DNA from: Bugula neritina
Taxonomy: Eukaryota; Bryozoa; Gymnolaemata; Cheilostomatida; Bugulidae
Assembly: GCA_964035545.1 (NCBI GenBank)
Contig: OZ037769.1
Coordinates: 1,348,501-1,412,500 of the forward strand
Reading direction: 5' to 3'
Length of the DNA stretch: 64,000 nt
Part shown: positions 35,259 to 48,300 of the stretch, one piece after another
Layout of the letters: each line of letters opens with the position of its first letter
How positions within the stretch are numbered: position 1 is the first letter of the stretch
Program-made: the position numbers and the translations under genes
The notes under the pieces: model-generated
Databases searched by the model: none
What the model saw: the letters and a program-made list of their open reading frames with translations, nothing else
Told to the model about the DNA's origin: nothing

Positions 35259-37125
35259 TACACATTTGTGTTCGAACATTTGGTACTGCTGCATATAGTC
35301 CTGTGATATACCTGAATATAGTCTGAGTTCCACCCTGGCTATTCTGTTTTCTAGGAACAAGATTCTGACAGATTGGCTGTACTCAATATCAACATTGATG
35401 ATGTCATTTCCTCTGAATACTCTCAGTTTGACAGGTATTTTTGGTGAAAGTTTTTATGAAAACACTAAGCTTGCAGTGTTTATTATTCTCCTCTAATCAT
35501 GTGGTCTTGTTTCAGGGCTTTTGTTGATCTCGAATTGTTTCACGGGAAGTTTAAATCTGAAATCAGCCCCATTGTAACCGTACCCAGCGGCACCTCTTCT
35601 CGACAGTCTTCTCAAAGACATGACCCCCTTAGAGCAGACCCCCTCAGAGCAGACCCCCTTAGAGCAGACCCCCTCAGAACAGACCCCCTTAGAGCAGACC
35701 CCCTTAGAGCAGATCCATACAGGTGCAGTATAGATATTTTATATACAAACTAATAGCAGATTTACACAATTTGTATACTTTTTACTGGTTATGATTCCTC
35801 ATAACTATGAATAAGTGCTAGCAGAGTAGGTTGAGGCTAGACTGACAGTGCTAATTTAGTGCTTGCATGTGGTGATTATATTAATAGAAGATTTACAGCG
35901 TGTAGCTGTATCAAGAGAGAACGATTCACAAAGAAAAACTCTGTTGAAATACACAGGTTTATGTTTAACTCGTTTTATCTGTGATATTGATACTAGTACT
36001 TTAATATCTTTCATTGCGGCATTTTAAAATATTTGAAGAACTTTGTTTTATTTTTCCTTACAATTTTTTTAGCTTGGAGTTTATTTTTTTGAATTGTATT
36101 TTGTGCAATATAGGAAAGGATAAAACACAGCAATTGTTGAAATAACTGACTATTTATTTGATAGCCTATCAAAAGTACCTTATGAATAGTTTCTTTTAAC
36201 TTTCTATCACTGGCTGCTCATTTCTGAAATGCTGTTCATCCAATCAGAGACTTTCGTCCAGGAGTGGATCCATTCAATGTTGGGGTTGGAGACTTAGATC
36301 CTCTGAGAGCCGGACGGGGTGGGGGTGGTATGATCTTTGACCCTTTCCGAGGAGGTTCCAGAGGTGGATTTAGGGGTGGGATTCGTCCCGGAGCTGGCGG
36401 AAGTTTTTTACCTCCGTAAGTTTATTACGTTGCTCTAAAACATCTGCTTTGCTTATAAAACTATAAAACTAGTCATTAAAAGAAAATATAGTTACTATAA
36501 GATAAGTTTACGCATTAAGCATATGTTTTACCAAGTCACTAATTCTCTACGCTCCTTTTTGAAAATTGATTCATGGTAAGCTGGCTTTATCTGGTTGAAT
36601 CTCCATGAAGTGCTATAAAAGCACTGCAACACGGCAACAAAATCTTGTCTACAGTATTATGCTTTACATATCTAACATTAATTGTGTATTTGAGAGTTGT
36701 GTTGTCTGTGTAACAGTTGTATTATCTTCCCAGCACTGTGCTCTCTATATCGAGTTGTGTTCTTTGCTTCAGAGGCTCAGTCCCTCCTGGGGCGAGGTTT
36801 GATCCTTTTGGTCCTGACATTGAGGATGACAGGAGAAACCCTTTCAGATCTGGGTAAGTTCATACTTGTAAGTTACTTCATATACTTGCATGTGAGTTGC
36901 TCTATATGCTTACATATAAGTTACTTTTTATACTCGCTTATAAGTTCCCCTGTGCACTTACTTGTGAGTTACTCCATATACTTGCCTATAAGTTACTCTA
37001 TATACTTACCTTAATATGATTGCGAGCCAGTCTACCCACATATGTACAGCTCAGTTTGTTGTCAATTTTCCAGGCCAACTCCCGATCACATGCGACCACC
37101 AGATTTTGACGATCAATTTATGTAA
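34074..37125 (+). CDS. PSMF1: Proteasome inhibitor/regulator PI31
   Basis: Seven exons: 34074-34208, 34990-35124, 35355-35434, 35516-35722, 36248-36415, 36773-36853 and 37074-37125. Phase closes, giving 285 residues (human 271). The N-terminal FP domain begins GLELLFSSISSSLTNKLDSL and carries LPPGWNADSNEYTLQYV and INIDDVI, matching human GLEVLFASAAP, LPAGWNNNKDLYVLRYE and NLDDYID. The C-terminus is disordered and rich in Pro, Gly and Arg, with DPLRA repeats, GVGDLDPL, GGMIFDPF, GSVPPGARFDPFGP and a final PPDFDDQFM. PI31 binds the 20S proteasome and Fbxo7 and modulates proteasome activity or assembly. I start at 34074 by homology and because an acceptor-like TTTTTCACAG lies 20 nt upstream. An in-frame ATG at 33891 would add 61 residues. 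Confidence 0.95.
34209..34989. other. PSMF1 intron 1 with a hairpin
   Basis: A+T-rich 781-bp intron. At 34280-34303 and 34319-34342 it has 24-bp inverted arms (TATCACTATTATACAGTTA and its complement) with a ~15-nt loop, followed by TAGTATTACTATTAC repeats. Nothing else is seen. Confidence 0.8.
35198..35254. repeat. (AT)n microsatellite
   Basis: About 28 uninterrupted AT dinucleotides in PSMF1 intron 2. Confidence 0.97.
35620..35718 (+). repeat. 15-bp coding repeat (DPLRA) in PSMF1
   Basis: About seven tandem copies of a 15-bp unit encoding DPLRA (one DPLRT) at the end of exon 4. DPLR is a native PI31 motif (human ...DPLRI and VDPLRSG), so it appears to have been amplified in place. Confidence 0.92.
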
Positions 37126-38168
37126 CAGAGCTGTTCGTCGAATCAAAGATAAGCTCCACAAAGACGTTGTGCATTTCTTCATCCCTATTTAAAGCTCTTA
37201 GTACATACCCCAGACTGCTACACTGCTCTATTATAAACTACTCTGTGTGCATCTGGTTAAGCTTATGTTAACTCGTTAAATGCCATTCCTATGTCACCAT
37301 GTTACTAATCATATTGATATTTTCAAGTCCTAGATGTATGAATGCAGTTTTTCTAACTAATTATTTTTATGTTGGCAGTTGTATTTTACTAATTTAGTGT
37401 ATTTACTGTAATAAATACAAGCCTTCAGGCCACACTACTTCATGCCATTGCATATTTTGTATACTCCGTCAAACTCAGAATATTCAAACATGGGAATGAC
37501 TCAATTCGAAGCAAATACTTGTAATATTCTCTTTAGTATTTTTCAATAACTATAGTCTAAGTTACAACAATGTGACATGTTAGAATATACAGTTGATGGA
37601 CAGATATTTGGTTCTATTGGGAGGCACTCTATTGTACTATGCAAACATCTCTCTGTATATAATAACCTTTATTCACCACATATGAGTTACCAACATACAA
37701 TAACTGAAAACATTGAGTCGTAAAGAAATAATTCAGAAGATATGGAGTTGTTCTCTTTTGTGCATAAAGTAGAAAGTAAAGATAACGCCTTAATAAAGTA
37801 CACAATATACATACCCTCAGTAGCTTGTCATTATCAAGGCGGGCACCAAAACCACTCTTTGGTGAAACAAACCTTTGGAATTATTTTCACACTACTGTCA
37901 CCAATAAAACATAACCCATAAATTTATATAAAAATAATTATACAACATGCAATGCATATTTTTTCTAATTTAAACATTTACACTGATAATGCACCTTGGT
38001 ATGACTGCTGTAAGAATATGCCTATAAGTTAAGTCTCACGTTTTGGCTCAAGTAAATATGTCACATTATACATAATCATCAGCACCATTTACAGTCTTCA
38101 GCTGTAGCCCGTAAATATATTTACAGTACACTTCTCTTGAGGAATGTCAGACTAGATCCAAAATACAA
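37126..38168. other. Convergent 3' region between PSMF1 and GULP1
   Basis: No gene seen. AATAAA at 37410-37415 is a likely PSMF1 poly(A) signal. AATAAA on the minus strand at 37673-37668 is a candidate for GULP1, 495 nt past its stop. Confidence 0.6.
37410..37415 (+). terminator. Likely poly(A) signal AATAAA for PSMF1
   Basis: Canonical AATAAA 285 nt after the PSMF1 stop, the first on this strand. Confidence 0.55.
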
Positions 38169-41100
38169 TTACTTGAGTGGGTCAAGAGAGCTGAGGTCAA
38201 AGTCTTCTATGCCGATAACCAGTCCACCTTTGAACCCGTGCTGCAAGTAGACGAGTAGACAACTTACAACATAAGCAGGCAACAGTGAACAAACTGTGGG
38301 GTCAACCACTAAACATGCTCTAAGATAACGGTACACGGTGCAACCAGTGCTGCGGTTAGTAACTAGCCACTTCGGAGTATCTCATGCTGGTTTCTCAAGC
38401 TATGCAAGCATTCAAGTGGCGTTTAGACTGAATTCTTGGGGTTGAACACAACGCGCGTGTGGGCAGTGACAACAGCTAGCCTAATAATACCTTACAAACT
38501 TTCTAAAAATACGTAAAACATGTGTAAGTACAAAAAAGCTAGTGGCAAAATCTCAGTATTTGAAACAGCATAAATATACTAACAATATATATAACAGTTC
38601 ATACTAAAATAATAGAAGTCCTAATTCATGCTAAAGTATCATAAAATAATGGACAAAACATAAGTGAAGCATTTTACATTATAATAAGAAAGTTGGAATA
38701 TAAATATATAATATATCTAAAGCTAGCCCCAAACGACATACTCAATATTTTGAATCTGCTTGTTTAAAAATGAAAAAGTGAAATTAAAAACTTGAAAAAA
38801 CACTTACTATGTTATATATATTAAGTAATTCATATATAAATTGGGTATAGATTGTAACTTACCTCCATGTCGGCCATTTCACTCGGATTAAATGCCGGCA
38901 TACCGAACTCATCTGTAATTCCGTAAATAGAACATGTATATACAGACTAGATTACAGAGTATATACAGATTGAGTATAAAGTAAGTACAGAGTAAGTACA
39001 CAGTAAGTACAGAGTAAGTGCAGAGTATACAGAGTAAGTACAGAGTAAGTGCAGAGTAAGTACACACAGTGACACCCACCAAAGTTGTGAGAGGGGAGAG
39101 CAGGCTGAAATGGATTGGGTTGAGGTGGAGTCAAGTTAGACTGAGGACTTGTTCTTTGACTAGACTTGGAGGAGGGTGGAGGTGCCACTACAACATAATC
39201 AAAATATCTTTGAAGTTTTAGTCTAAAGTAAATCTTCAAGGTAACAGATTGGAATACATATAGATGAAGGTAATACTGTAGTTCCCTAACACAGCTGGTC
39301 TACTAGTGAGGTGAGTTAGGACCCCCCCCAACTCCTATACAACTACAGATCTCAGACTATGTCAACTATTCAATCACAGAAATTTCTAACAGTTCTAAAG
39401 AATAGTAAAGAGTTTATACCATCAGTCTCTCTGTTATACTCCCTACTGTACATAGTAACACTCACGTTTAGGCTGCACAGTGGCGTATATATCGCCATTA
39501 GACTGAGTTCCGTTGGTCAATGACATGTGACTAGGGGGCTGTGAAGGTCGAGGGTTGAAGTCGTCTGTGAATATCAACCCCTCCAGCCTGGTGCCCACAG
39601 CTGGTCCATTAGAACTCGGCTAGAAGAGGTAGGAAAACTTGGTAAGTTGTTTGAGGTAGAGAATACTAGCAGGATAATTGCTTTTGTAGCACACCCCTTT
39701 ATAACACACCCCCCCCCCCCCCCCCCGTAACACATCCCTGCAACACATCCCTGTAACAGCCCCTCTGTAACACACCCATGTAATACATCATCATATGTCT
39801 ACTCACTACAGTAACGCTCGGTGTCAAAGACTGGGCGAAGGCGGAGCTAGAATTTTTCTCTGCTTCCAGTTCCGCTACTCTTTTCTTCAGCAACATATTC
39901 TCTTCTTCTAACTTCTTCACCTGTAGTGTTAGATCACAGGCTAATTAAATGACATCTGATAGATGAAGATAGGAGCCAGTCTAGCTAGTCCTGGACCACA
40001 GTCTATTGTAGCCTTAGAAACCTCACAATTACCTGCTGCTGCAGATCTGTCAACTGTTTATCTTTTTCCATTTGTGTTTCCTTTTTCTCAAGAAACCTTT
40101 TATATGCCAAATCGAATGCTTGCCCAATAGTGAGAGTTATCTCCTCGGCCTAGAAAAGAAAGCACAACTCTACAATACACTTAGCTAAAAATTCAAAATG
40201 CATATTATATTATACAGTTTCATGTTCTCACAAGCAATAGCAATAGTAAATGAGCAACAGATTCTACAAACGGCAAATTACTTTGTCCTATTTTGATCAG
40301 TGAATGATTTTCAGCAGCTAAGCATCAATACAAACAACTAGAATATTCTATTTCTATCTGAGACTGTAATGGAGGATATTGAGTGGACAGACAGTGTTAT
40401 CTTTAGTATCTAATACAGTGTATAGAGTAGATAACCCCATCAGTTGACAAATAACAGTATATATGTTACATCGTGTCAGGGAATGGAAGAACAAAGGAAG
40501 TAGAATGTGATAAGAAATGCCAAAGCTGAGTACAATTATAACTGTTTACACAACATCAGGTCTGAACAATAGACAAATTCAATCTACTTTTTCAAGACAC
40601 AGAGAGATAAAGAGAAAGATAAAACTGAGAGATAAAGTAAAGATATGTAAACCAAAGGAGAGGTAACTAAAGTGTGTCCAAACTGTGGGAATGAAAATAA
40701 ATTCTGACTCTGACGTTAAAGTAGAGAAAGAAAAACTGGAATATTCAAGATAGAGAATTGTAAATGAAATAATAAGACTGGTTAGTAAAATGATTGAGTG
40801 AGTAGGGAGTGAGACTGAGTATTTCATGGAGTAAAGAGTGAGACTGAAACTTACATTTTTCTCACTGCCGAGGACAAAGCAATGATGTTTGCCGGTGGTT
40901 CCATCTTTTGCTATAAATGTGAAGAGTTTCTTCTCCGACTTATCATCGGCGCAGTAGGAGATGTGGTGCAGGGGGAACTTATATTGTTGGATCTTAGTCT
41001 TGGGGTCTTGTATTGATATGCCATCTACATTAATGCAGAGTTCAACTTTCGGGGTCACTTTATGTCCTTCTGCTTTCCTCAATTGCTTGTGAAACTAGAA

Positions 41101-41818
41101 ACAAATTGAGGTAAAAACAACCGTATTGACTAGCAGCTAGATTTCTACCAACAGGCATATTAGCAGCTAGATTTCTACCTGCAGGCTGTGCAGCTATCCT
41201 TCAAGGAGTTGATTGTTTAGCAAGATAAATTTCCCAGCAGGTTAACAACTATGAATACATGTAATTTGCTACAGAGGTATCATATTAAACTAGACAGATA
41301 CTGAGCCTTCTTCTTCTAGTATATTATTATAGTATTGTTTACTTAGTTACATATGTTACTACGACAACCAATAGCCTCAAACCTTTCAAGACATTGAGAA
41401 TCTAAAAAATTTTGATATAAATAAGTCCTATTGAAGTGAACGAATACATGTACTGTATGCTATAAATAATGACATATTAGGTTGACAAAAATGAAGAAAG
41501 AATCATTTCCATTCAAGTCAAATTCTTACTAGTCCTAAAGATTTCATGTCTCAAGCAAGCCATCAGGGATTATGAAAATTTACTGATATGCCAGTTAGCT
41601 GGCCTTAGACATGACCAATAAGGGTGGAGATGATTTAAAAGTATTAAATAGTACCATACCTTCATCTTTCTAACGGCTTCTTTAATTGGTTCAGTGCCTT
41701 TAGCCTGTTGCACCTCCTGGTCCCCATAGAACTTCACATTATACACCAGACGCCCCCTCAAAAGGGCCTCAGGGGAGTGAGGCCACTGCTTGTTTGCCAT
41801 CACATGTTTACTACTCAT
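38169..41818 (-). CDS. GULP1: Engulfment adaptor GULP1 (PTB domain)
   Basis: Eight exons on the minus strand: 41818-41660, 41094-40855, 40149-40033, 39920-39807, 39619-39466, 39187-39080, 38912-38863 and 38240-38169. Phase closes, giving 337 residues (human 304). The PTB domain is at about 15-155: VYNVKFYGDQEVQQAKGTEP, ISYCADDKSEKKLFTFIAKD and [20 protein letters not shown], matching human [21 protein letters not shown]. It is followed by a leucine-zipper coiled coil (about 155-195), a Pro/Ser/Asn-rich region, and a C-terminus with DEFGMPAFNPSEMADME and GFKGGLVIGIEDFDLSSLDPL, like human GFKMGLTLEGTVFCLDPLD. GULP1/CED-6 links phagocytic receptors with NPxY motifs to clathrin and the engulfment machinery. 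An acceptor-like TTTTGCAG lies 11 nt upstream of the ATG. Confidence 0.95.
38945..39070. repeat. 10-bp tandem array in GULP1 intron 6
   Basis: Short units of the type AGTACAGAGTA and AGTGCAGAGTA filling the intron between exons 6 and 7. It ends about 10 bp from the exon 6 donor. Confidence 0.8.
39710..39726. repeat. Poly-C tract
   Basis: Run of about 17 C followed by CTGTAACACAC-type repeats, in GULP1 intron 5-4. Confidence 0.9.
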
Positions 41819-43384
41819 TTCAAAGTCTACTGCAAAATAAAAAATAACTAACTGAATTCTTACTTGATAAAAAGAACTTAAGTGATAGAAAAAATATCTA
41901 TATGAATGGAATTCAACAATAAAAAATCATACGTTTTGCAGACCGAAGTTTTGCTACAAGCCCGTGAATCATAGCAGAAGGCATGTAAGTAGTGTTTGGC
42001 AGAACTGTAACAAAATTTCTAAACATGTTTGTGTCTGAATGAAACCACTGCCACTTTAGAGTACAACAGAGAAGAGAATAAACTGCGATATTAGCATTGT
42101 TTGGGTGACTTTACTTGTAGCGCAAATTTATACACAACTTTATACACAACGCCATACGCAGCATTTCAGTTATATTAGATATATTAGATACTAATTGCCA
42201 CGTACACTCATACTGGTAGCAGTCAAAACATCAATATCTAGCTAAAACAAAACAAACACTAAATTTCAAAACCATTTATATTTATTACAATTTTTTTTCG
42301 TAAACTAGATGAGACATAAAAGGTTTAAATAAGTTAATTTAATTTATATTATACAAAGCAACTCTAAAGCAATAAAAATGTCATTAAATGATATACTTCA
42401 ATACAGCCAAGCTGTTTTTATAAGCATTGTCTAATCTTAATAGAAAAAAAATAATGATATACTTGCATGTGTGTATGAAATAGGCACCTAATATATTAAC
42501 TACAATTTGAGTGACCAGGGTAGTTTACAAGCTGCAAACTATAGCATCTTAACACATGTATTTAATCAGACACTTATAGGCTAGGAACTCCGACTATATA
42601 TTATGCACTAACATTACATTGCAAGGGAGGCATGTTTATACGAGATAATATCCAGAATGATACTGTATTATTACAGCTGAACAGCATGTGAGCGCTAATT
42701 AGAACCTTATCATTAACACATCCATAAGCATATTTAGTAATTAATTGACAAAAATGAAAACCACTGTTGCGTACTAACAGAAACTGTGCAAACACAGCTT
42801 CAAATTAGCATCCTGAAGAAGGAGATTTAGATATCCAATCAAGTATTATAAAGTTGTGGAGTAAAAAATGAATATTCTGAGTCTAGAGAGCTGCTTTACC
42901 TTTCGTAGTATGAATATCTCCCAGAATGCAGCTGCTTCCAAGTTCACTTAATGTTTAGTGTAATGTATTGATGCAAATTATAACTTAATGGAAGCTAAGC
43001 ATTTTTTGTATGATTCAGACTCACACTGGATTATTGCCATAAATTATTCAACTGTGACACTTGAATTAGAAATGGTGGAAGAAGTTTAGCATTCAGAGGC
43101 GGAAATTAGGTAGGTTAAAGGACATGGAGGGATAATTACTATCTCCTATACATCTATTACATAACATGCTTATACAACTGCCTGGTTACACGCCATCATC
43201 TATCAACTAAATCTATTCCTCAATGTAAATAGTGAACTGTTTAATTTTTGATTAGGTATTACATTTGCAGTGTTCAAGTAATGACAGGTATCTTATCAAA
43301 ATTACATGAATTATTGTTTGTGTAATTTATTATTGTGTATTTGTAGTTTTTGACTCCCTGGATGTGCCATTAAAGAATTTATAA

Positions 43385-43495
43385 TATCCTGTAGTTTACA
43401 ATTAGATCCAGTGTAGCGAAATGCATTGTAGGTAATGAAACTGAGCATCAATTACAAAGCAAACAAATAAAATGATGATCTTGGTGCATGCAAAC
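43385..43495. repeat. Dispersed repeat, copy 1
   Basis: Shares with copy 2 the ordered blocks ATAATATCC, CAGTGTAGC, AAATGCATTGT, GAGACTGAGCAT or AAACTGAGCAT, CAATTACAAAG and AACxAATAAA, plus short indels. Confidence 0.7.
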
Positions 43496-44607
43496 AATCC
43501 TCTCTATAATACACAACTGTTTGATTAGCATCCTTAACAAGGATAAAATAACAGATGGTGACAATGATGCAGCAAAAAGACGTTTTGAATTGCAATAAGT
43601 GGCTATTTATATTTTCTTGAGTATAAATTCTTGAATAATAATAATAGAGGCTGTATAATTGATTACAGGTCATCAATGTGAAATTTAAAGTGTCTTACAG
43701 TATGCATGACTAATACAAAAATAAATGTTAATTTCACATTTAAAGGTGTGTCTTGCTTAAATTTCTAAACAGGGTCACATGACACAATACAAAATAATGC
43801 TTTAATAATAATGTGAGGAATTGACTATCAGTATAGCCTAATGATTATATATCATTGCTAAGACAAAAAGCGTTGCAACAGTGAGCAAATGATTTTTCAT
43901 AATCAAAGGAAACATTTACTTCACCGATTTCAACAACTCAAAATTGTTTCATCTTCATTCACTCGTGACCAAAAAATTAAAATAATTTTTTTAAGAAGCA
44001 ATTTAAAAATGGCTGAAAAGAGTGAAGAGAAATATGAATTTATATCAATAAATATCCATAGTTATACTTAGGCTGCTACATTGTCTCATACTAATACTAA
44101 GTTTTATACATATAGATTTAGTCATAGTTATACGTAGTATAAAGTACAAAAACATACTGCTTTATACAGCTTATCATGCCTATAACTATAGTAATAGTTA
44201 TGGCTTTTCCAAATCTAATGGCATAACACTTACATTGGCACTGGTCAAAATGAATAATTATTACTATAAAATCAAAATATAATTATTAGGAATATGATTA
44301 TCAGTAACACCTTCACACTGAGTCTCACAGCCAAGCTCAATCTGTTGAATCCAATCATTAATGTTACATTTATTCATAAGTATTAGTATAACTTCAAATT
44401 GCTATAAACTAAAAATATCAATAACATAATAAAATGAGAAAAATGTATCCATATAGTAATATAACTAATTCAACACGTTCATGGTAATATTATTAGTAAT
44501 AATCAGAACCTCTGAAACAAAATTGAAATAAAACTAGAAACTCAGACTGAGTGTGAGTGTAAGAGTGACACTGACACCCAGTCCGAGTCTCTACTCTCTA
44601 ATTTTAT

Positions 44608-44735
44608 AATATCCGCCATTCAGTGTAGCAAAATGCATTGTGTTTGTAGGCACTGAGACTGAGCATGAATACCATTAAATTCAATTACAAAGTAAACGAA
44701 TAAAGTGATAATTTTAGAACATGTAAACACAGTAT
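44608..44735. repeat. Dispersed repeat, copy 2
   Basis: Diverged direct copy of 43385-43495, same orientation, 1.2 kb away. Blocks ATAATATCC, CAGTGTAGC, AAATGCATTGT, ACTGAGCAT and CAATTACAAAG occur in the same order. Confidence 0.7.
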
Positions 44736-45385
44736 GACTACGAGTATGAGTAAACAACTCTAAGTCTATGTCCTAACTCTATACATGTATTACAAAACTT
44801 CTTCACAAAACAGTAACAGCATGAGCATAACTATATTGATAATGATGATCATAATGATTATTATTATCAATATAAAATTAAATAATAACATATCATTGAC
44901 ATTACCATAATTATAATATTTATCAGCTTCAGATTATAATTATCATTATGATTATGATATTGATTATGAGAAATTTAAAATTAAATATGTGATTTGGAAA
45001 TCAGAATGGTATGAAACGAAATAAAAACATTGAATTTAAATCAAAGACAATAAAAATATTTGTATCATACAATGAAAATACCTTAAAGTGGTAAGTATTA
45101 GGTTCTACTGAAAGAATAACGTGTAACTGTAAGATTATAAGATTTTGTTAATACAAGATACTCTCACACTAGATTTTATTTCTCAATGCCATTTCCGGGT
45201 TATTTGTAGAGCTGTAAGCTGCAAATGCAGGTTTAACTTTTCAGAGATATGTATAACGTAACTTATACCTGTTAGGCTGGTCTTTGCGCTTTTATGTGTT
45301 TCCTGTTTGAAACGGGTGCAAAATGAAATGTCAACTTGAAGAAAAATAACTTTTTAATTTGTTTCAGAGTTAGACAAACATCACC

Positions 45386-48300
45386 ATGGCCACAACTATG
45401 GTTTATGACACTATGCGATTGTAAGTAGAATGTATTTTTATTTTGTTTCAAAATGTTTCGCCTAACAGTAAATTTATTCGTTGTTGAATCTAGAATAATG
45501 AAGCAGAAAATGAAATAGCTACGATAATCCTAATCTAAGGCTAAAAGTAAATCGTTATCATTATGATTATCATTATGACTTCATTACCACAATAATAATA
45601 TTAATATCTATAATTATAAGTATAAGTTTTATAACTATTAGTATTAATTTATTAGTATTACTCTTAGAGTATTATTCTTAGTAATACTTCAAGCGTATTA
45701 TAAAAAAGTTAACACAATTACTGAATTAGTGAAATACCAACCTTTAGCCCACACTGACACTGTAAGTGTAAAACAAATGAGGCACTTCTATAACCTTGAG
45801 TGTTTCCAAGTGTTCTATCACTATGTCTTTAAAAGTATTTTAAGATACTGGTTTAGCACGAATATCAAATTTAATAATAATTAATTAATATATAATAAAG
45901 CTAAACATAAAACAAGTGATTAGTGAATAGTGACTATAACTATAAGCCAGTATTATTCAGTATAAGGGTCACACTCACTATCAACTTCAAGTTCAATATG
46001 AACATCAATTCAAGCATCAAGTTTAACATGAACATAAGCATGCTGATTCTCATACCGATACTGATAGGCATAGTCACACAGCGATATACTAACAAATGAA
46101 TAATATTAATTATCATAATGATAATGATTATCATCATTATGATTATTGATATAATTAATCATTATTGTGATAACCATTATAACATTGATAGTCATAATCA
46201 CAATAATAATGCGGATGTGTATAAACTAACATGATCCGTAGTAATTATTATACGTACAAATTGAGATGGTCACTGAGTGAGATACAGATCATATATTTAT
46301 AATTTAAATAAGCAATACCAAGATAATTACATATCATTATATGACGCTCACAATAAAATTAAATATAATAGGTATACTTATTACTTAATACTATGACTGC
46401 AATTCTTAGTATTATTCTGTCCACTGATACCAACAGTAAAACTAATACTTGTAGTTGTAGTACTGGTAACAAGTATACTAATACTAATGCAATAATAGTA
46501 GTGATACTCACTCTAAAGTATAATTATTATAGAATGATTGTAAATATATATATAAATTTGTAGAACTAATAATTTTTTTTATGATTTCTAATTTATTAAC
46601 TTCTATATTAGTTTGATTGATTTTCAAATTTATAATTATTAAAAATGAGAATTCATGCTTAAAATGAACTTTTAAATATAATGTATATTACTGTTGGATT
46701 GTGTTATTTAAACAAAATGTTTACTTTAGGTATGTTGGCAGTGACCAGTACGTAGTTCAACCTACAGAAGCTAACCAAAGTCTTGTCATTGACAGAATTA
46801 CTCGGGAGTTAAATATAGTTGAAGGTAGTAGAAACATGGTTAAAGAAACACAGATGTGCTCATTTTTAACTTAGATCATTTTCATGTTGAAGGAACTATA
46901 ACTAGTTCATAATTATTTCTTTGCGAAATTTTATATGTCAAATGAATTAATGTCTTCGTTGGAATTATTAATTATAATGTATGTTTTTGTAAATTATTAT
47001 ATTTTGTCTCCTCAACTAACTTTACTCAATTGAGAGGGTTTTACTTTGATTTTACACTAAGCTTGCAAACTGTACAAATGTGAATATAAACTTTCAATTT
47101 TAATTCCAGATCTTGAAAATTTGTTTCTCATATACATTTTGCTTTGGTTTAGGGTCCCCAGATATACCCGCATACAGTACAAGTAAAAACATATACGGTA
47201 TTGTTGGAATAATACGGCTGCTTTCAGGTAGGCATATCACGTGTTAGTCTGACTCTGCCTTAACTTGACACTTTTAATATATTTAATTTTTGTGTATAGA
47301 ACAATGTGATTCGGTTTTTTTCTTATTTTTCAAACTTGAATATTTTTGAGTGGCTGGCACTTTACTACTGACCTTTTTGTTTAGGTCCTCAGCTGGTTGT
47401 TATAACGGACAGGGTGCTAGTAGGAGAGATCAATGGCCATTTGATATGGATGATCACCAAAACAGAGGTGCTACCTTATGCCAGGAGTAATCTCCACCTT
47501 AATACACAACAGGTAGTACCCTCTGCGTGTCAATAGCATAAGTATGCACGGGATCTTTCAGATAATTAAGGTGATATGAATAGTACATGCTATTAAGACT
47601 GCAAAAGGCCTATATATTATCAATCTTAAACATAATTTCTATTAGAAAACTTGAAATTAGTTGAAATTGTAATTCTAATGCCTGTAATTTTCATTTCAGT
47701 GTTCTAATCTCTTCTTGTATTTCATGAGTTTATCCTCTGATATTTTATAATGTTCTCTCCAGCAACAAGATGATAAAACTTATGAGGCAATGCTAAAAGC
47801 TGCGCTAGAGATCAAAGGGCTGTACTACTCGACGTCATATGATTTGACTCACACTTTACAGAGACTCTACAATACCAGTATGTATAGTCAGTTCTAGTCA
47901 CACTAGTATGTATAGTCAGTTCTAGTCACACTAGTATGTATAGTCAGTTCTAGTCACATATAATTCAAGTTAAGAGAGTGGAGTAACAACTAGCATGTAT
48001 GTTGTATGACATTCTCTGCTCTTTACGCAGTTAACCAATCATATTCTCTGCTCTGTATGCAGTTAACCAATCATATTATCTGCTCTGTACGCAGTTAACC
48101 AATCATATTATCTGCTCTGTATGCAGTTAACCAATCATATTTCCAGGTGCTGAATTCTCCAGCATCCCTTTGGCAGAGCGAGCTGATCAGAGGTTTGTCT
48201 GGAATCACAACCTGTTGAGGGAGTTGAAACATCAAGCTGACTTGTCTCTGTACACGCTGCCGATCATGTGTGGCTGTATCCTTTCCTTCCACTTGATCAG

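Larger units (their letters stand above)
41819..45385. other. Divergent intergenic region between GULP1 and SAC1
   Basis: 3.6 kb, A+T-rich, should contain both promoters. No gene is recognised. It contains two diverged copies of a ~110-bp repeat (about 43385-43495 and 44608-44735; see below) and short palindromes such as the one near 44840-44870. Confidence 0.65.
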
